A DNA stretch of 64,000 nt, from the NCBI GenBank assembly GCA_021186555.1, contig JAJKFL010000014.1, positions 22,947,033 to 23,011,032 on the forward strand, written 5' to 3'. Below are positions 35,061-45,572 of the stretch, piece by piece. This DNA comes from Reticulitermes speratus. Its lineage: Eukaryota; Arthropoda; Insecta; Blattodea; Rhinotermitidae. The position numbers were made by a program, and so were the translations under genes. Each line of letters opens with the position of its first letter. The stretch's first letter is position 1. Below the pieces are notes generated by a model. It was not told where the DNA came from. It worked only from the letters and a program-made list of their open reading frames with translations, and did not search any database.

Positions 35061-35113
35061 GACGTTCAGGGTTTCGGTCTCCAGTGTGGTCTGTCTAAAC
35101 GGGACATCTCCAG
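35061..35113 (-). ncRNA. hammerhead-like motif J, tentative
   Basis: Minus strand: 5' core CUGGAGA (35113-35107; expected CUGANGA), an extended stem II region, GAAAC (35075-35071), a 6-base loop CCUGAA, a C, then GUC ending at 35061. The 3' half is well formed. The 5' core has A6 changed to G. Confidence 0.35.
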
Positions 35114-35564
35114 AAAAATATTTACTACACTTTTTGTAACTTCAGTATCGTAGTGCGGTAAAAGCTGTATAAATCGCCACTGCTCGACACGTTGTTTATC
35201 AGATTGAGCTACTTGAAACTGAGGACTTCATCTTGCACCGCTTTGCTGGCAAGTGTGTGGTGACCATGATCAACTTCGCAATTTGCATAGCAATGAGAAA
35301 CAAATGAAGTGTAACTGACGACGGACAGAGAATGAGGGACATAAAGAGCTTACCACCGACACTTTCCATGCGGATGGTATGGGTAGATAATGCAAGGAGG
35401 ATGGTAATAGAGGAATGTGAGGTTGTCGTTAAGGGCTTAATTGAAGACTAGAGAGAGGTAAGATGAACCTTATAATAGTAGAGTAAGGGAAGACCTTAGG
35501 TTGTAATATTCAGATTCTCTGTAATAATGTGGCCTGTTAAAGTGCTGTATATAACATTACACCG

Positions 35565-35650
35565 CTCGTGGCCCAGCGGTAACTCTGTATTTAACTGTGT
35601 TCATTGATTCTACCCTGAAACTGATTCGCTGCTGTGAATTTTAATGTTCG
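35565..35650 (+). repeat. possible tRNA-derived SINE head
   Basis: GTGGCCCAGCGGTAA (near 35573) resembles a pol III A box of a tRNA-like head. The B-box position (ATTGATTCTACC) is degraded. The family is not identified. Confidence 0.3.
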
Positions 35651-35935
35651 CTGTGTTTACATTAAGCTGCAGTCAGTCGAGGATGAACGCTTCATGAAGT
35701 CACCATAGTAACGAGCCCTTGGACATAAATGATACCCTTCCTGACGTGCGAACTTACACAAGTTCTCTCATTGTACTTTTCCCATCGCTATATAGCTCCA
35801 GTGAAGCACAACATGTTACTAAGGGGCATGGAAAGGTAAGTGTAATTCCTGTGGAACACATCTTTATAAATTACCCTGTAATTAAACCCAAGAGAATTTA
35901 TATTCACGTGTCTTCTAAGTTCCTCTTGCATATTA

Positions 35936-35940
<5 letters not shown>

Positions 35941-35983
<43 letters not shown>
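35941..35983. repeat. (GT)n microsatellite
   Basis: Uninterrupted GT dinucleotides over 43 bases. Confidence 0.95.
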
Positions 35984-35984
<1 letters not shown>

Positions 35985-36304
35985 TGGGCTCTTATCTCTC
36001 CATTAACTCATACCTTTCACTTCCACTCCCTTTTGTTTCGTTTCCAATTTTATTTGATTCTGGACAGTAACCAGACTGCGTTCGAATATTCCGGTACTAA
36101 AATTAAGTTGATAATTCACGCTGCTGAATGATAGACTTTCTCTTACAGCCACTGTGTCAAACTTCAATTTGTTTCAGGTACTGCCACTTCTACGAATTCA
36201 ACTGTTATTAACTTTTTAAAAATTAAAATTTTTTAATGCATTTTCCCTTTCCTGACATGCCTTCGTTTCTCAGTTTGCGTTAGAAACCTTACCCATATAC
36301 TTTT

Positions 36305-36571
36305 TTTTAATTGAAGAGCCCCGTAGCAGATGCTACGGACGCACTGCAGCCTTGAAGGCTTATTGTGCAACGCTTGTGATGAAGACAATGAAGTTTATTC
36401 TGCTGTTCCATTTTAATGGAGCACCGGTGGAATAAAATTGACAGGGGAAAACCGAAGTACTCGGAGAAAAACCTGTCCCGTTGCCACTTTTTCCACCACA
36501 AATCCCACATGGATCGACCCAGGCCTCCGCGGTGAGTGGTCGGTGACTAACCGCCTGAGCCATTGCACGGC
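36305..36571 (-). mobile_element. SINE-1 with target-site duplication
   Basis: Same organisation as the copy at 7890-8186, read on the minus strand. The tRNA-like A box (GGCTCAGGCGGTTAG) is kept, but the B box is lost: GGCCTGGGTCG replaces the GGTTCGA segment by a deletion. The insertion is bounded by CATATACTTTT at 36294-36304 and 36572-36582, an exact 11-base duplication. Four overlapping frames across it are SINE translations. Confidence 0.85.
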
Positions 36572-36989
36572 CATATACTTTTATGTCTTAGTACTTTTCA
36601 TTTGCTTGTACCCCTCATTCTAAATTACTGTACACTCTTATTCTATAGTGTGTCCATGGCACAGTCAATGTGTCTTGTTAATTTAGTATCATTTTATTCC
36701 ACTTAATACTGTCCAAGTATTCTAATAAGTAGTCTGTATTAGCGCATTTTTGTCGCAGAGGTTCCAAAAATATTGACATATCTGATCAAACACTATGAAA
36801 GCGTGAAATGCCGCAATGACTTGGAACAACTTACGTAATACGAAAAATTACTTCGGTGTTATCTTGGTTACCCTGTGGGCGTCCCAACGATAGCCTAATT
36901 CTTTCCATATTCGCCGCAGCGTTTCTCAGTCCGTCTTGTGTACTACCTCAGTCATGATGGAAAACTACCTGAAGCTACACCTACAGGAT

Positions 36990-37370
36990 CATAACGACGG
37001 TACCATAATTTTCTAACTGATGGCTCACTGCCACATTTCCATACAGAGATCCGTGCGTTTCTCGACAGAGCTTCCTGGCAAATGGATTGGACGTTCGGGA
37101 ACTATTCCATGGTCCCCGCCTTCCCCGGATGTGACATCCTTAGATTTTCTCTGGGGATTCGTGAAGGATGTGATGTACGTTCCTTCGATACCTGCAGCGC
37201 GTCACAGGGGGTAAGCAAAGTGGACTGAGATACGTTGTGTCGAGTACGGGAAGAATTAGACTGTCTGTGGGACATCTGCAGGGTAACAAAGGGAGCTGTT
37301 GTAGAACACGAACAGACAAACATGAAGCGTTTTCTCACATTGCGTAGGAGATTTTACGTTATTTTGGCTC
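36990..37370 (+). pseudogene. Tc1/mariner-like (IS630 superfamily) transposase C-terminal relic
   Basis: Across two frames the translation gives SLPHFHTEIRAFLDRA, then GKWIGRSGTIPWSPPSPDVT, SLDFLWGFVKDVMYV and, after further frame changes, EELDCLWDICRVTKG. This order matches the end of an insect DDE transposase of the IS630/Tc1/mariner group, with the SPD.T.LDF.LWG block supplying the third catalytic acidic residue. Frameshifts and stops break it, so it is dead. The N-terminal half was not recognised upstream, and inverted termini were not found. Confidence 0.75.
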
Positions 37371-37673
37371 TCTGTATTTTCACAGTATTTCTTTAAATTT
37401 ATCAGGTAAGTTGAATCTTAAACATCTTACAGTCTTTGATATTCCAGTGATTTAAAAAGTTAATAAAATACTGTTTTACAAATTAAAACATATCTATTTT
37501 GAAAACCGCCGCTGCAAGAAAAAGAAAGTAGATATAATGGGCATTAATAGAAAATACAGTACTTTGATAACAGTGCGCTCGAGAGCACTAACCAGAATTC
37601 TTAATTACCAATTACGCTAAGCTTTAATTAATCATTTCATTCCAACAAATGCAGTACACTGTTTTAGTGTTTT
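37371..37673. other. non-coding, nothing recognised
   Basis: A short interval between the transposase relic and motif B with no repeat or coding motif identified. Confidence 0.4.
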
Positions 37674-37722
37674 CTGTCCCTACATATGTTTCGGCACTAC
37701 CTGTGCCATCATCAGGGGTGTC
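37674..37722 (-). ncRNA. hammerhead-like ribozyme motif B
   Basis: Minus strand: CUGAUGA (37715-37709), one U, a perfect 5-bp stem II GGCAC/GUGCC with loop AGGUA, GAAAC (37692-37688), loop AUAU, GU, and A17 at 37681 (a GUA cleavage triplet). Stem I starts CCC/GGG. All invariant core bases are present except for the extra U after A9. Together with motif C it is the best-preserved core in the window. Confidence 0.6.
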
Positions 37723-37900
37723 GTCGAGAGTTCACAATCCTCAATGCTAAGCTTTTTCTCCATGAATTGGCTATTATCTGATCCGTTACTCTCATTTGAA
37801 ACCATGCATCTGCTAAGTTTACTTTTCAACGGTGTATATTGCAAGTACGTTTTCATGGACACATATATCTTTTATGTTTGACATCCCGTTGTGTTACCTG

Positions 37901-38170
37901 TATTAACAAATAATACTTATACAGCTTCTGACACAACCTTTATTGACCAAGAAATCTTTTTCACATTAAAAATTCTGTAAGGAGTCGAGATCTCATTTCC
38001 AGTAAACTGACATATTTTGTATATATATACAACTCTGCATTTTTGTATTGTAATAGATTAGCCTGATGATGACTGAATAAGTCGAAACACAGTCGCTGGG
38101 CTTAATGTAAATAAGATATTTTTACAAACACATTTTGTGTTCGACGGTGTACAAGTACTATTTGTTAATA
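37901..38170. repeat. inverted repeat enclosing motif C
   Basis: TATTAACAAATAATACTTAT-type sequence at 37901-37923 is the reverse complement of 38148-38170 with two mismatches. Weaker complementarity extends about 14 bases inward. The enclosed interval holds hammerhead-like motif C. Confidence 0.6.
38057..38100 (+). ncRNA. hammerhead-like ribozyme motif C
   Basis: Stem I TTAGC (38058-38062) pairs with GCTGG (38095-38099), including two G-U pairs. CUGAUGA is at 38063-38069, followed by one unpaired U. Stem II GACU/AGUC with loop GAAUA covers 38071-38083. GAAAC is at 38084-38088, loop ACA, then the canonical triplet GUC at 38092-38094. Every invariant core residue is present and all three stems can form; the extra U after A9 is the only departure. 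The gene context is a non-autonomous repeat. Confidence 0.6.
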
Positions 38171-40314
38171 TACATATTTCGCTACATCTTTGGCTTTGGT
38201 GGTCTTTTCTCTGTCATTATTTCAAAGATGTACAATAATTTTTTCAACTGATATTAATACTTATTGTGTTCAACATCACATAACTTTTCGGAAATTCGAC
38301 TTTTTATGTTACGTACTTAGATGGTACTGCGATTTCAATAGTGGCGAGGGTTTAAATCCGTGGTTGAAAATATCACTTACGTATGTGGTCATGTGCTTTC
38401 AGATTTCAGTTATTAGCGATTATCTGGCTCTAGGTGTCTCGTGGTTTCATTAGGCCTTTCCTGCTAAATGCACGTTACGAATAACGACCATGACTGCCCA
38501 TATATTCTTTTCGAACTCCATTCCACTTTGAATTTCTTTGACCTTTTTATCTTTCCCTAACAAAGGGCTTTGATATTTTTAAGATTCCGTATTTAGCCTA
38601 TTCGCTTCGGTGACGCTACAGCAGTAACTGTTGACTAACTTGTCATATGGAGTTTATTAATAACCGTTAGTACGATGGCAATACGTCGGTAGAGCGGATG
38701 TTTTCGCATTTGGGGTCACTTATTGATTTCTGAAACCTCGAAGGAAGCCCTGTGTCTGCTAGGCATAATATAATTTAATTTAAATAGCGGAAACTTTATT
38801 CTGTTGAGAAGCAAAGGATAAGCCAATAGTACGGAGTGTTTGCAATGGTTCAGTTTAAGACACTGTCAGTATCTCAGACTGTGTAGCTTCGAATGGTAGA
38901 TAAGTGGGTAATGATAAATTGGAAAGGTTTTGTGAGGAAGCGGAATTGGCCTAATCGTGGTACTATCCCGGTGCTTACTTGAAGAGACTGAAAAAAATCA
39001 CTTAAACTCTGTCAGGGTTGTCGGTATTGCATCTGAGATTCAAACTGCATTATTGCCGAATTCAAGTAGCTTTTGCGGTTGAACCAACGTGCTCGGTAGC
39101 ATGAGGGTTTCACGTCGTGTTTGATGCAATAAATTAACATTTTTGTAAGGCGTGTCTCTACAAATACCTGTGCTATAAATACATGAAGTTCAAAAATATT
39201 TCTGGTTTATCACTTTAATTATTCTAGTGCAAAGAGAACTACAAAAGTAAATTATTATGTCTTCAGGTTGTATAAATTGCTAAAACTTAATGCCGTATAC
39301 CGGAACCAGTCATTAAAACACTAATCTATCGACGTCATCAACGACTTTGAAACACAAGTTTGATTGTCGGTCCTTCCGCGAAAATTGTGGTATTTTATGG
39401 AACGAGTAAAACTTTACTTTCAAATTCCCTGCCATCATGTGGACAGGTTTCTTTGTACCTTAGCTGCTTTCACGTTTTATTTGTTGTAATTTGAGGTTTA
39501 TTTATGCCAAAAAATGCTATATTTTTCGTAATTATTTTTTATTGTGTTACTGTCTCTTCAGACTCATGCCTGTTAAATTTTATAACTTTATACTTATAGT
39601 CTATATCTACTTCCGTTTGACATGCATTTAAATACAAGCTTCAGAAGTCTGTCATGATGATATAATCACTTTCCTCCGTAGCAATTTATTGAATCTCTTT
39701 TGAATAATATTGTATTAATTCCGTATATTTTACTTTCAGTTTTATCTACTTTGTCTCCTTTGTCACTTCGTTATAACTTCATTTCTGCTGCGTGAATTGA
39801 CCTTAGCAGTTGTCTCTGACTATACAGAAATTGAGTTGGTGGCCTTCTGTGAAGTTACTAGCCTCGTGAACATAATACTTGTGATACGGGTGCTGTCTTA
39901 ATGCTTTCCACTCACCCTCCAGATATTGTAACACCACAAGGTGGTTACCACTTACGCCAGATTCCCGATACTATCAGCGCGCCATTGTGGATTTTACCCT
40001 TCACACTGGACAAGGAACCTTATGATCAGTACCGCGTCTGATCAACGCGCGGTGTAGATCTTTTGCGTTCTGTATAGACAGGAGTACATCGATAAGGCTT
40101 GGGTTTGTTGTAATTAATTGTAAGATCTTAAACATAAGTTAGCGCCCACTTAAGCTACAATAATCTATTTAATACTTTGCAAAATTATCCTCAATATTCC
40201 ATGGCACTAAACTGTTCAATATGGTGTTGGCTAAGGACTGGGAAAACAAGAAATCTGGGTTCCGTTTCCCAGAGGGAAAGAGACTTTTGTTTTCTCCACA
40301 GCGATCAGACAGGC
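38171..40314. other. non-coding, nothing recognised
   Basis: No repeat is confidently identified. CGGTAGAGCGG near 38689 and GCTCGGTAGCATG near 39091 look like tRNA-derived A-box relics without matching B boxes. Confidence 0.4.
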
Positions 40315-40420
40315 TCTGAGGCCCGTCTAGCCTCCTATGCACTGGGCACCGGGGTTGTTTCGCCAGGGTTAAAGACTTAAGGGCGTGACGTTTATCGCTC
40401 TCCTTCGTGTAATATTGCAG
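40315..40420 (+). repeat. SINE-3 body fragment
   Basis: Shares GCCTCCTATGCACTGGGCAC with the SINE-3 block GCCTCCTATTCAGTGGGTAC (three differences), followed by GGGCGTGACG near the GGGGCGTAAACC position. Head and tail are missing. Confidence 0.45.
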
Positions 40421-41117
40421 TTAGGAACACGAGGGGGAGCTATATTTTCACTTCCCCTTCAGTTTTAATGATGTCGTGTTTAATTACGCACATTAACAAC
40501 TTTGTCGTTACTTTACCTTTAAAGGTCTGCACCGTAACAGTAAGCTCAGAATCCAAGAACACTTTCACAGTATTGAGGGTGTGAGATTCTGTGTTCTGAA
40601 TCCACATTATGTAACCCTTCAGTCGTGATGTAATTTAGTACGCTTTATGAGTATCAATGTTCACTTCCAAAACGTCATTGTGATGTCATCTATCATAGCG
40701 AGACGTTAGGACGTTACCTGTTGCACTGCACATACCCTGCAAAGCCATACAGACGTAAGAATTTATCTCTTTTAGAAAGGAAGAATTTTGCTGCACCAAA
40801 ACACGACAGACATTTTCCGCGTAACTTATACAGAGAAAGCAAATTTTGGTGTGTAATATTTTAGAGTGCTGTATCTGGGAAAGTTTGCTAACATAGTGTG
40901 TCTTTCTTATTTTTCTCAGAATATCACGTTTTACTAATTAAAACAGCATCTTTATTCCTAATGCTGTGTCAAACCGTTTCTGAAATTGTATTTTCGTCGA
41001 GGTCAACAAACGTTTCTAAATTCTCGGAACATTTCAATCCTTGATTTATTCCCATTTATGTAATACCCTTAACTGCCTGATGGAAGTTTCCTGTTCCTTT
41101 AATGTATTCTTGCTTTA
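40421..41117. other. non-coding, nothing recognised
   Basis: No coding or repeat motif was identified between the SINE-3 fragment and motif D. Confidence 0.4.
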
Positions 41118-41168
41118 AATGACGACCAACGTTTCGTGTTCTCAAATGTAACGCATCTTCAGCCCATT
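41118..41168 (-). ncRNA. hammerhead-like ribozyme motif D
   Basis: Minus strand: stem I AAUGG (41168-41164) pairs with UCAUU downstream. CUGAAGA is at 41162-41156, followed by one U. Stem II is GCGUU/AACAC with one mismatch, GAAAC at 41135-41131, loop GUUG, and GUC at 41126-41124. Invariant bases are intact; stem II is the weakest element. Confidence 0.5.
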
Positions 41169-42589
41169 ACTTTCAGTGTTTTCACATTTTTTTCTGTTTT
41201 CTATGAAGCAAAGCACCATCACTGAATATGGATGTACTCGAAGCCCTGGAGTGCTTATATTTACTGACGCAATTTTTGGCATCTATTCAGAATAAAAAGC
41301 AGTTTATTTTCAACGAGTTTTCCTCCTATGCGTGGAGCGGAAAAGACAGCCACGGGGAACGGTTACAGAACGGATGAGTTTTAGGAAAACCAAAGGCAGG
41401 TCGTATCAATGTATGCAAATCTGTTTTCCCGCGAGAGTGGAGTAAAGAAAATTCCTGCCAAAGTAATAATACTGTGTCATTTCACTTACTTCTCTAAGGA
41501 TCTTTTTTCCCGCTCAAACACATTGCGAGTAAATTTGCTTTTTGTGGATGTGTTGTACTAGGACTTTATTCGTCTGTAAATTTTTTGTCGATTGTGTGTA
41601 AAAGTGCCAATAGTTTATCCCGCTGTGATTATGGGTCTTTGAAATACCCGTTTATTGTAGCTGAACTGTGGAAGAGACATACGTATCTGAATGGGAGAAA
41701 TCAGCCAGAACCGGAACTGAATAGAATTTAACGTACCTCGGCCTGAAAATATTGCTTGAATGATACAATCGGATTAATTGCAAGTAAGCGAGGTGAGAGG
41801 AATGAAATTTAGCTGGAGATTATCTTGTCACACTACTGTAGAAGAATGTTGATTCTTGTGGGTAAAATTAAAGTGTGTAGTAAATATTGATAAACAGAAA
41901 ACGAAAACGATATTAACATCACCTAAGAATCATTCCTTATGATGTCATAAACAAATTATATTATTTAAGCTTCGGATTAGAAGATATTCTTCTCAGTGGT
42001 CTTCCTTAAGAAACTTTGAGCGGTTTTGTGATAAAATGTTTTTGTTCATGATTCTACATAAAGAAAGAACATAAAAAATTTAGTGTCAAATGTAAAAACG
42101 CTGTCCGTGAGAACAAATTATAAAGTGTAACATGATATGAACGGTTCATCAGGTACTGTAAATGTGGATCATATGTAGTTTAAATGCATAATTACCATTT
42201 ATACGAATGAACACGAGCGTAAACTCCAGCATTGTTTACGGGTATTCGCGTAGATAATAGAGAATACTATTATATAACAAACAGTGAATTGTTCAAACGT
42301 GTAGTATTTATCAACACACAAATGCTCTGTGTTCTCAAATCTGGCCAGTAACTAATTATCTGGACTAATGTCCATTCAGAGGTAACAAGCAATGATCAAG
42401 ACCGCTAAACCATTGACCTAATTGTTGTCATTTGTGAGTGTATATGAAGCAACAGGCAGCAACACAATAAAGTAAGCAGATGCCACCCGTTTTTTAGTCA
42501 GACATATTGTAATGACTTTGAAAGAAATATGTACTGTTCAAAATTCTGGCGAAGTTAAAGTTATGGTTCTTATGGTGCATGTGAAAAAG
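41169..42589. other. non-coding, nothing recognised
   Basis: No coding or repeat motif was identified. Confidence 0.4.
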
Positions 42590-42682
42590 GTACTGCAAAT
42601 TGAAAGATGAAACTGTAGATCGCACTTTCTGGAGAACTCGCTTTGGAAGAGGCTGTGAACCTATTGTAAGATAGATTACGTG
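42590..42682 (+). mobile_element. LINE-A 3' end, copy 4 (diverged)
   Basis: Matches 32690-32770 of LINE-A (AAATTGAAAGA, TAGATCGCAC, ACTCGCTTTGGAAGAGGCT, GTAAGA), followed by a GATGATGATG tract at the place of the GAATGA tail. More diverged than the other copies, so probably older. Confidence 0.7.
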
Positions 42683-45447
42683 ATGATGATGATGGTGATG
42701 CTTGTGAAGGCTTGGTGCGCATGTAAAATACAGTCTTCATCTGAAATTCGTAGAACAGTTGACTTCACGGACTTTACGTTATGTACCTCTTATACCTAAT
42801 TCATTCTTCTATGTTTTAGTGTAAATTTATGAGTTCCATACTCTAAGCCATTTAATTTCAAGATCTTCAAAATCCGTCTGTGTCACTAAATTCATTGAGT
42901 GTTTGTTGAATTGCCGATTAGAGTAGGGAATCGCATATGACTTATTTCTATAGCTTTTACTTTAACATTCTTTATAGTTGACAACATACAAACATCTGTA
43001 AGCCTACTTCTGCAACCACATTAACAGTTCGGTGTCTGAAGTTCATTTAATATTTAAAAATTCATGTCCCCCATCACAGAAAGCACGCTGTCTTTTTATT
43101 GCAAAGACCAATCATTTAATGCTTTTGAGGTAAATTGTCGTCTTTCGTTCTGAGGATCACACAATATACATAAATATATCATGTGGACAAAATGCAGGTG
43201 CTTTAATGTTACATTCCGTGGTGCGTATAGTAACAAGAGTGCTTTGCAATTTTAATAAGAAATGTAATGAAGGAGGCTAATGTTTCAATGCTTATTACGT
43301 TGATTTGTGTTGACCCTTCACACACCCAGATTATATCTGTGACAAACTGTCTGAATTATGAATGAATCTCGATTACACTCACGCAAGCCATTATCTCATT
43401 TCACAAACATATTAATAAATACGTTTTGTGTATGTTCAAACCACTGAACCTAATATAGATATGACTGTGGAAATTCGAGCTTTTCTGAGTAAAAATCAAT
43501 ACAAATAAATGAATATGTGCCTCAGAAACAAGCACAAAATAAATTGTTACGCGTGACAGCACAGCTAATGAAATCGCTCAATTAATCACATAGCTCTTCT
43601 ATTTACATTGTACATCATTGATCAATTTAGACTGGTATCTGTCCAGCGACAGAACAAACAGTAATGTTTAAACTGTGTTCAGAATTTGTTTTAGAGGAAC
43701 GGGAGGACGTTAAAAGCCTAGTGGTGGCGTAAGGCTTCAGTTTAGAATTCACGATACTTGAATGAAGGAATGAATATTACTGTGCTTCTGGCAGTATGTA
43801 CTCGTGTTGTATGCAAATGAAAAGATATTTCTGCGTTTCCGTTTTTGTAAGGCATAAACCAGAAACGCCGGTTTCTTCTTTTAGACAAACATGAGGCTAT
43901 GGAAAGTGGCGTGTTGATACGTGCTTAAATTGCGAACTAAGCATTAAGAACAAACAAAGGCTAAGACGAACATATAATAATTCTGGCTACATAAAACACT
44001 TGGAAATTAAATTTTAGTACAGAAAGCTGAACGACAACACAATGAAAGTTTCACGCATTGGTATTAACAAATTACAGGTGAAATCTAAACACATTTTAGT
44101 TATAATACAGTAACGAAAATTAAGTAATAACGCATATTTTGACGATACCTGTACCGATGTTTACATTCCTATAGTTGACGTCATTCGTGACCGTAGCAAT
44201 GTTCAGAGAGCGGTCTACGATGTTGCAGTATCCAGTATTGCTCTAAAACAGTTCATAGCCAACCCTCTGCCAGCAACGTTTTCCAGAGGATTTCATTACT
44301 GTAAGTTATTCCTTACCCAGTTTTAATTAATTTGATTAATTTGAATTTGTTTATTGTTTATTTGAAGACGCTGTCAGAAACAAGCAGTAGGCTTATAAAA
44401 ATATCTATAATTAGCGTGGTTTCTGAACACAAACATGTATAGCGTTCATTTAAAATATTAGATCACTTTTGTGCTTTAATATTCTGAGTGCTCGGTTTTT
44501 AAGTATGTAAATATTGAATCGCATTTATTCTTAATTCATCTGTACCTTTACACTTTTCGTATTCTAGAGGTCACCTCATGTTGATGTAGACGCAAATTAC
44601 AATACAATCGTTGGTATTTTATAAAATGTTGCGATTTTTATATTATAAGCCCACGTTTTTGATGACCTCATACAAAACAAGGTAAACATAAGCGTTTTCT
44701 ATGGCCTGATTCATGTAGTTAAATGGGACTTTGCTGGAAAATATTTTTGTTTATATATATTAAGTATTAACTCATTAAAGTACCGTGGTAACTGTATATA
44801 CACCCTCGTTAGAACGTCTAAATGCTGTGTTTTACCCAAACTTTTTATTTACGTGTTTCGTATGATTCTCACAACAGACAGGATGTTTCCTTACACAACG
44901 TTTATGGACTTGTCTTTATAATAGAGAGACAGTTGTTTACTGCGTGACGTAAGATCATAAATTGTTAGTGAAAAAAAATGATGCATAGTTTTAAATTCAA
45001 TCCGTATCTATAGAAACATATGACTTACTGACCTGTATTTGTGTAACAATCAGTGTTTTTAGTCTCTGCAGATAGGACTACGAGGATAGCAGCAATAGAC
45101 TGAAGTAGTGGGTAGCTACTATTTAGTCAGAATAACAGCTTTATCAACTGCCGAAAAGAGATACAGTGTGCATATTTATTGAAAAGGCAATTTCATGTTG
45201 TCCGTCAAGAGAGTCAGTGTGTAATAGTTGATGAGCATAATAATTATCTATGGAAACTGTAGCTACATGTGGGATACATCAAATTCCGCAGGTGAAAGTT
45301 TAGCTGGCTTTAAACCAGTGTTCAGTAGACAATTCTATTGACATCCTCGTTTTGATTACAAGTAGCAGCCCGAAAGTGTTATTTGCCAGTGTGCGAGAGA
45401 ATGAATTTTTCTCAGTGGCTCTTCTTGAAAAAGAAAATTTTGGATTT
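42683..45447. other. non-coding, nothing recognised
   Basis: AT-rich, with no frame of note on either strand. Confidence 0.4.
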
Positions 45448-45572
45448 TTCCTGTTATAATCCAACCACTCCTGTTTTGGCTAAAAAGGGGCATGTTGTGT
45501 CACAGAGACTAGCCTAACGTCTAACCTAAGCCCCTGTCGTACGGCAACACAGTGGTAGGGTTATAACAGGAA
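45448..45572. mobile_element. short MITE-like element with terminal inverted repeats
   Basis: The left end TTCCTGTTATAATCCAACCA and the right end (reverse complement TTCCTGTTATAACCCTACCA) match over about 24 bases with two differences. Total length is about 125 bp with no coding capacity. A target duplication was not recognised, so the superfamily is unknown. Confidence 0.65.

Larger units (their letters stand above)
34905..36304. other. mostly non-coding; motif J, tRNA-like head, (GT)n
   Basis: Holds hammerhead-like motif J (35061-35113), a possible tRNA-derived head (35565-35650) and a 43-base GT tract (35941-35983), which yields the poly-Val/Cys run in a 95-codon frame. Confidence 0.4.

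Noticed and set aside
36307-36623. Three overlapping 61-67-codon frames as small genes
   Set aside because: All are translations of the SINE-1 insertion.
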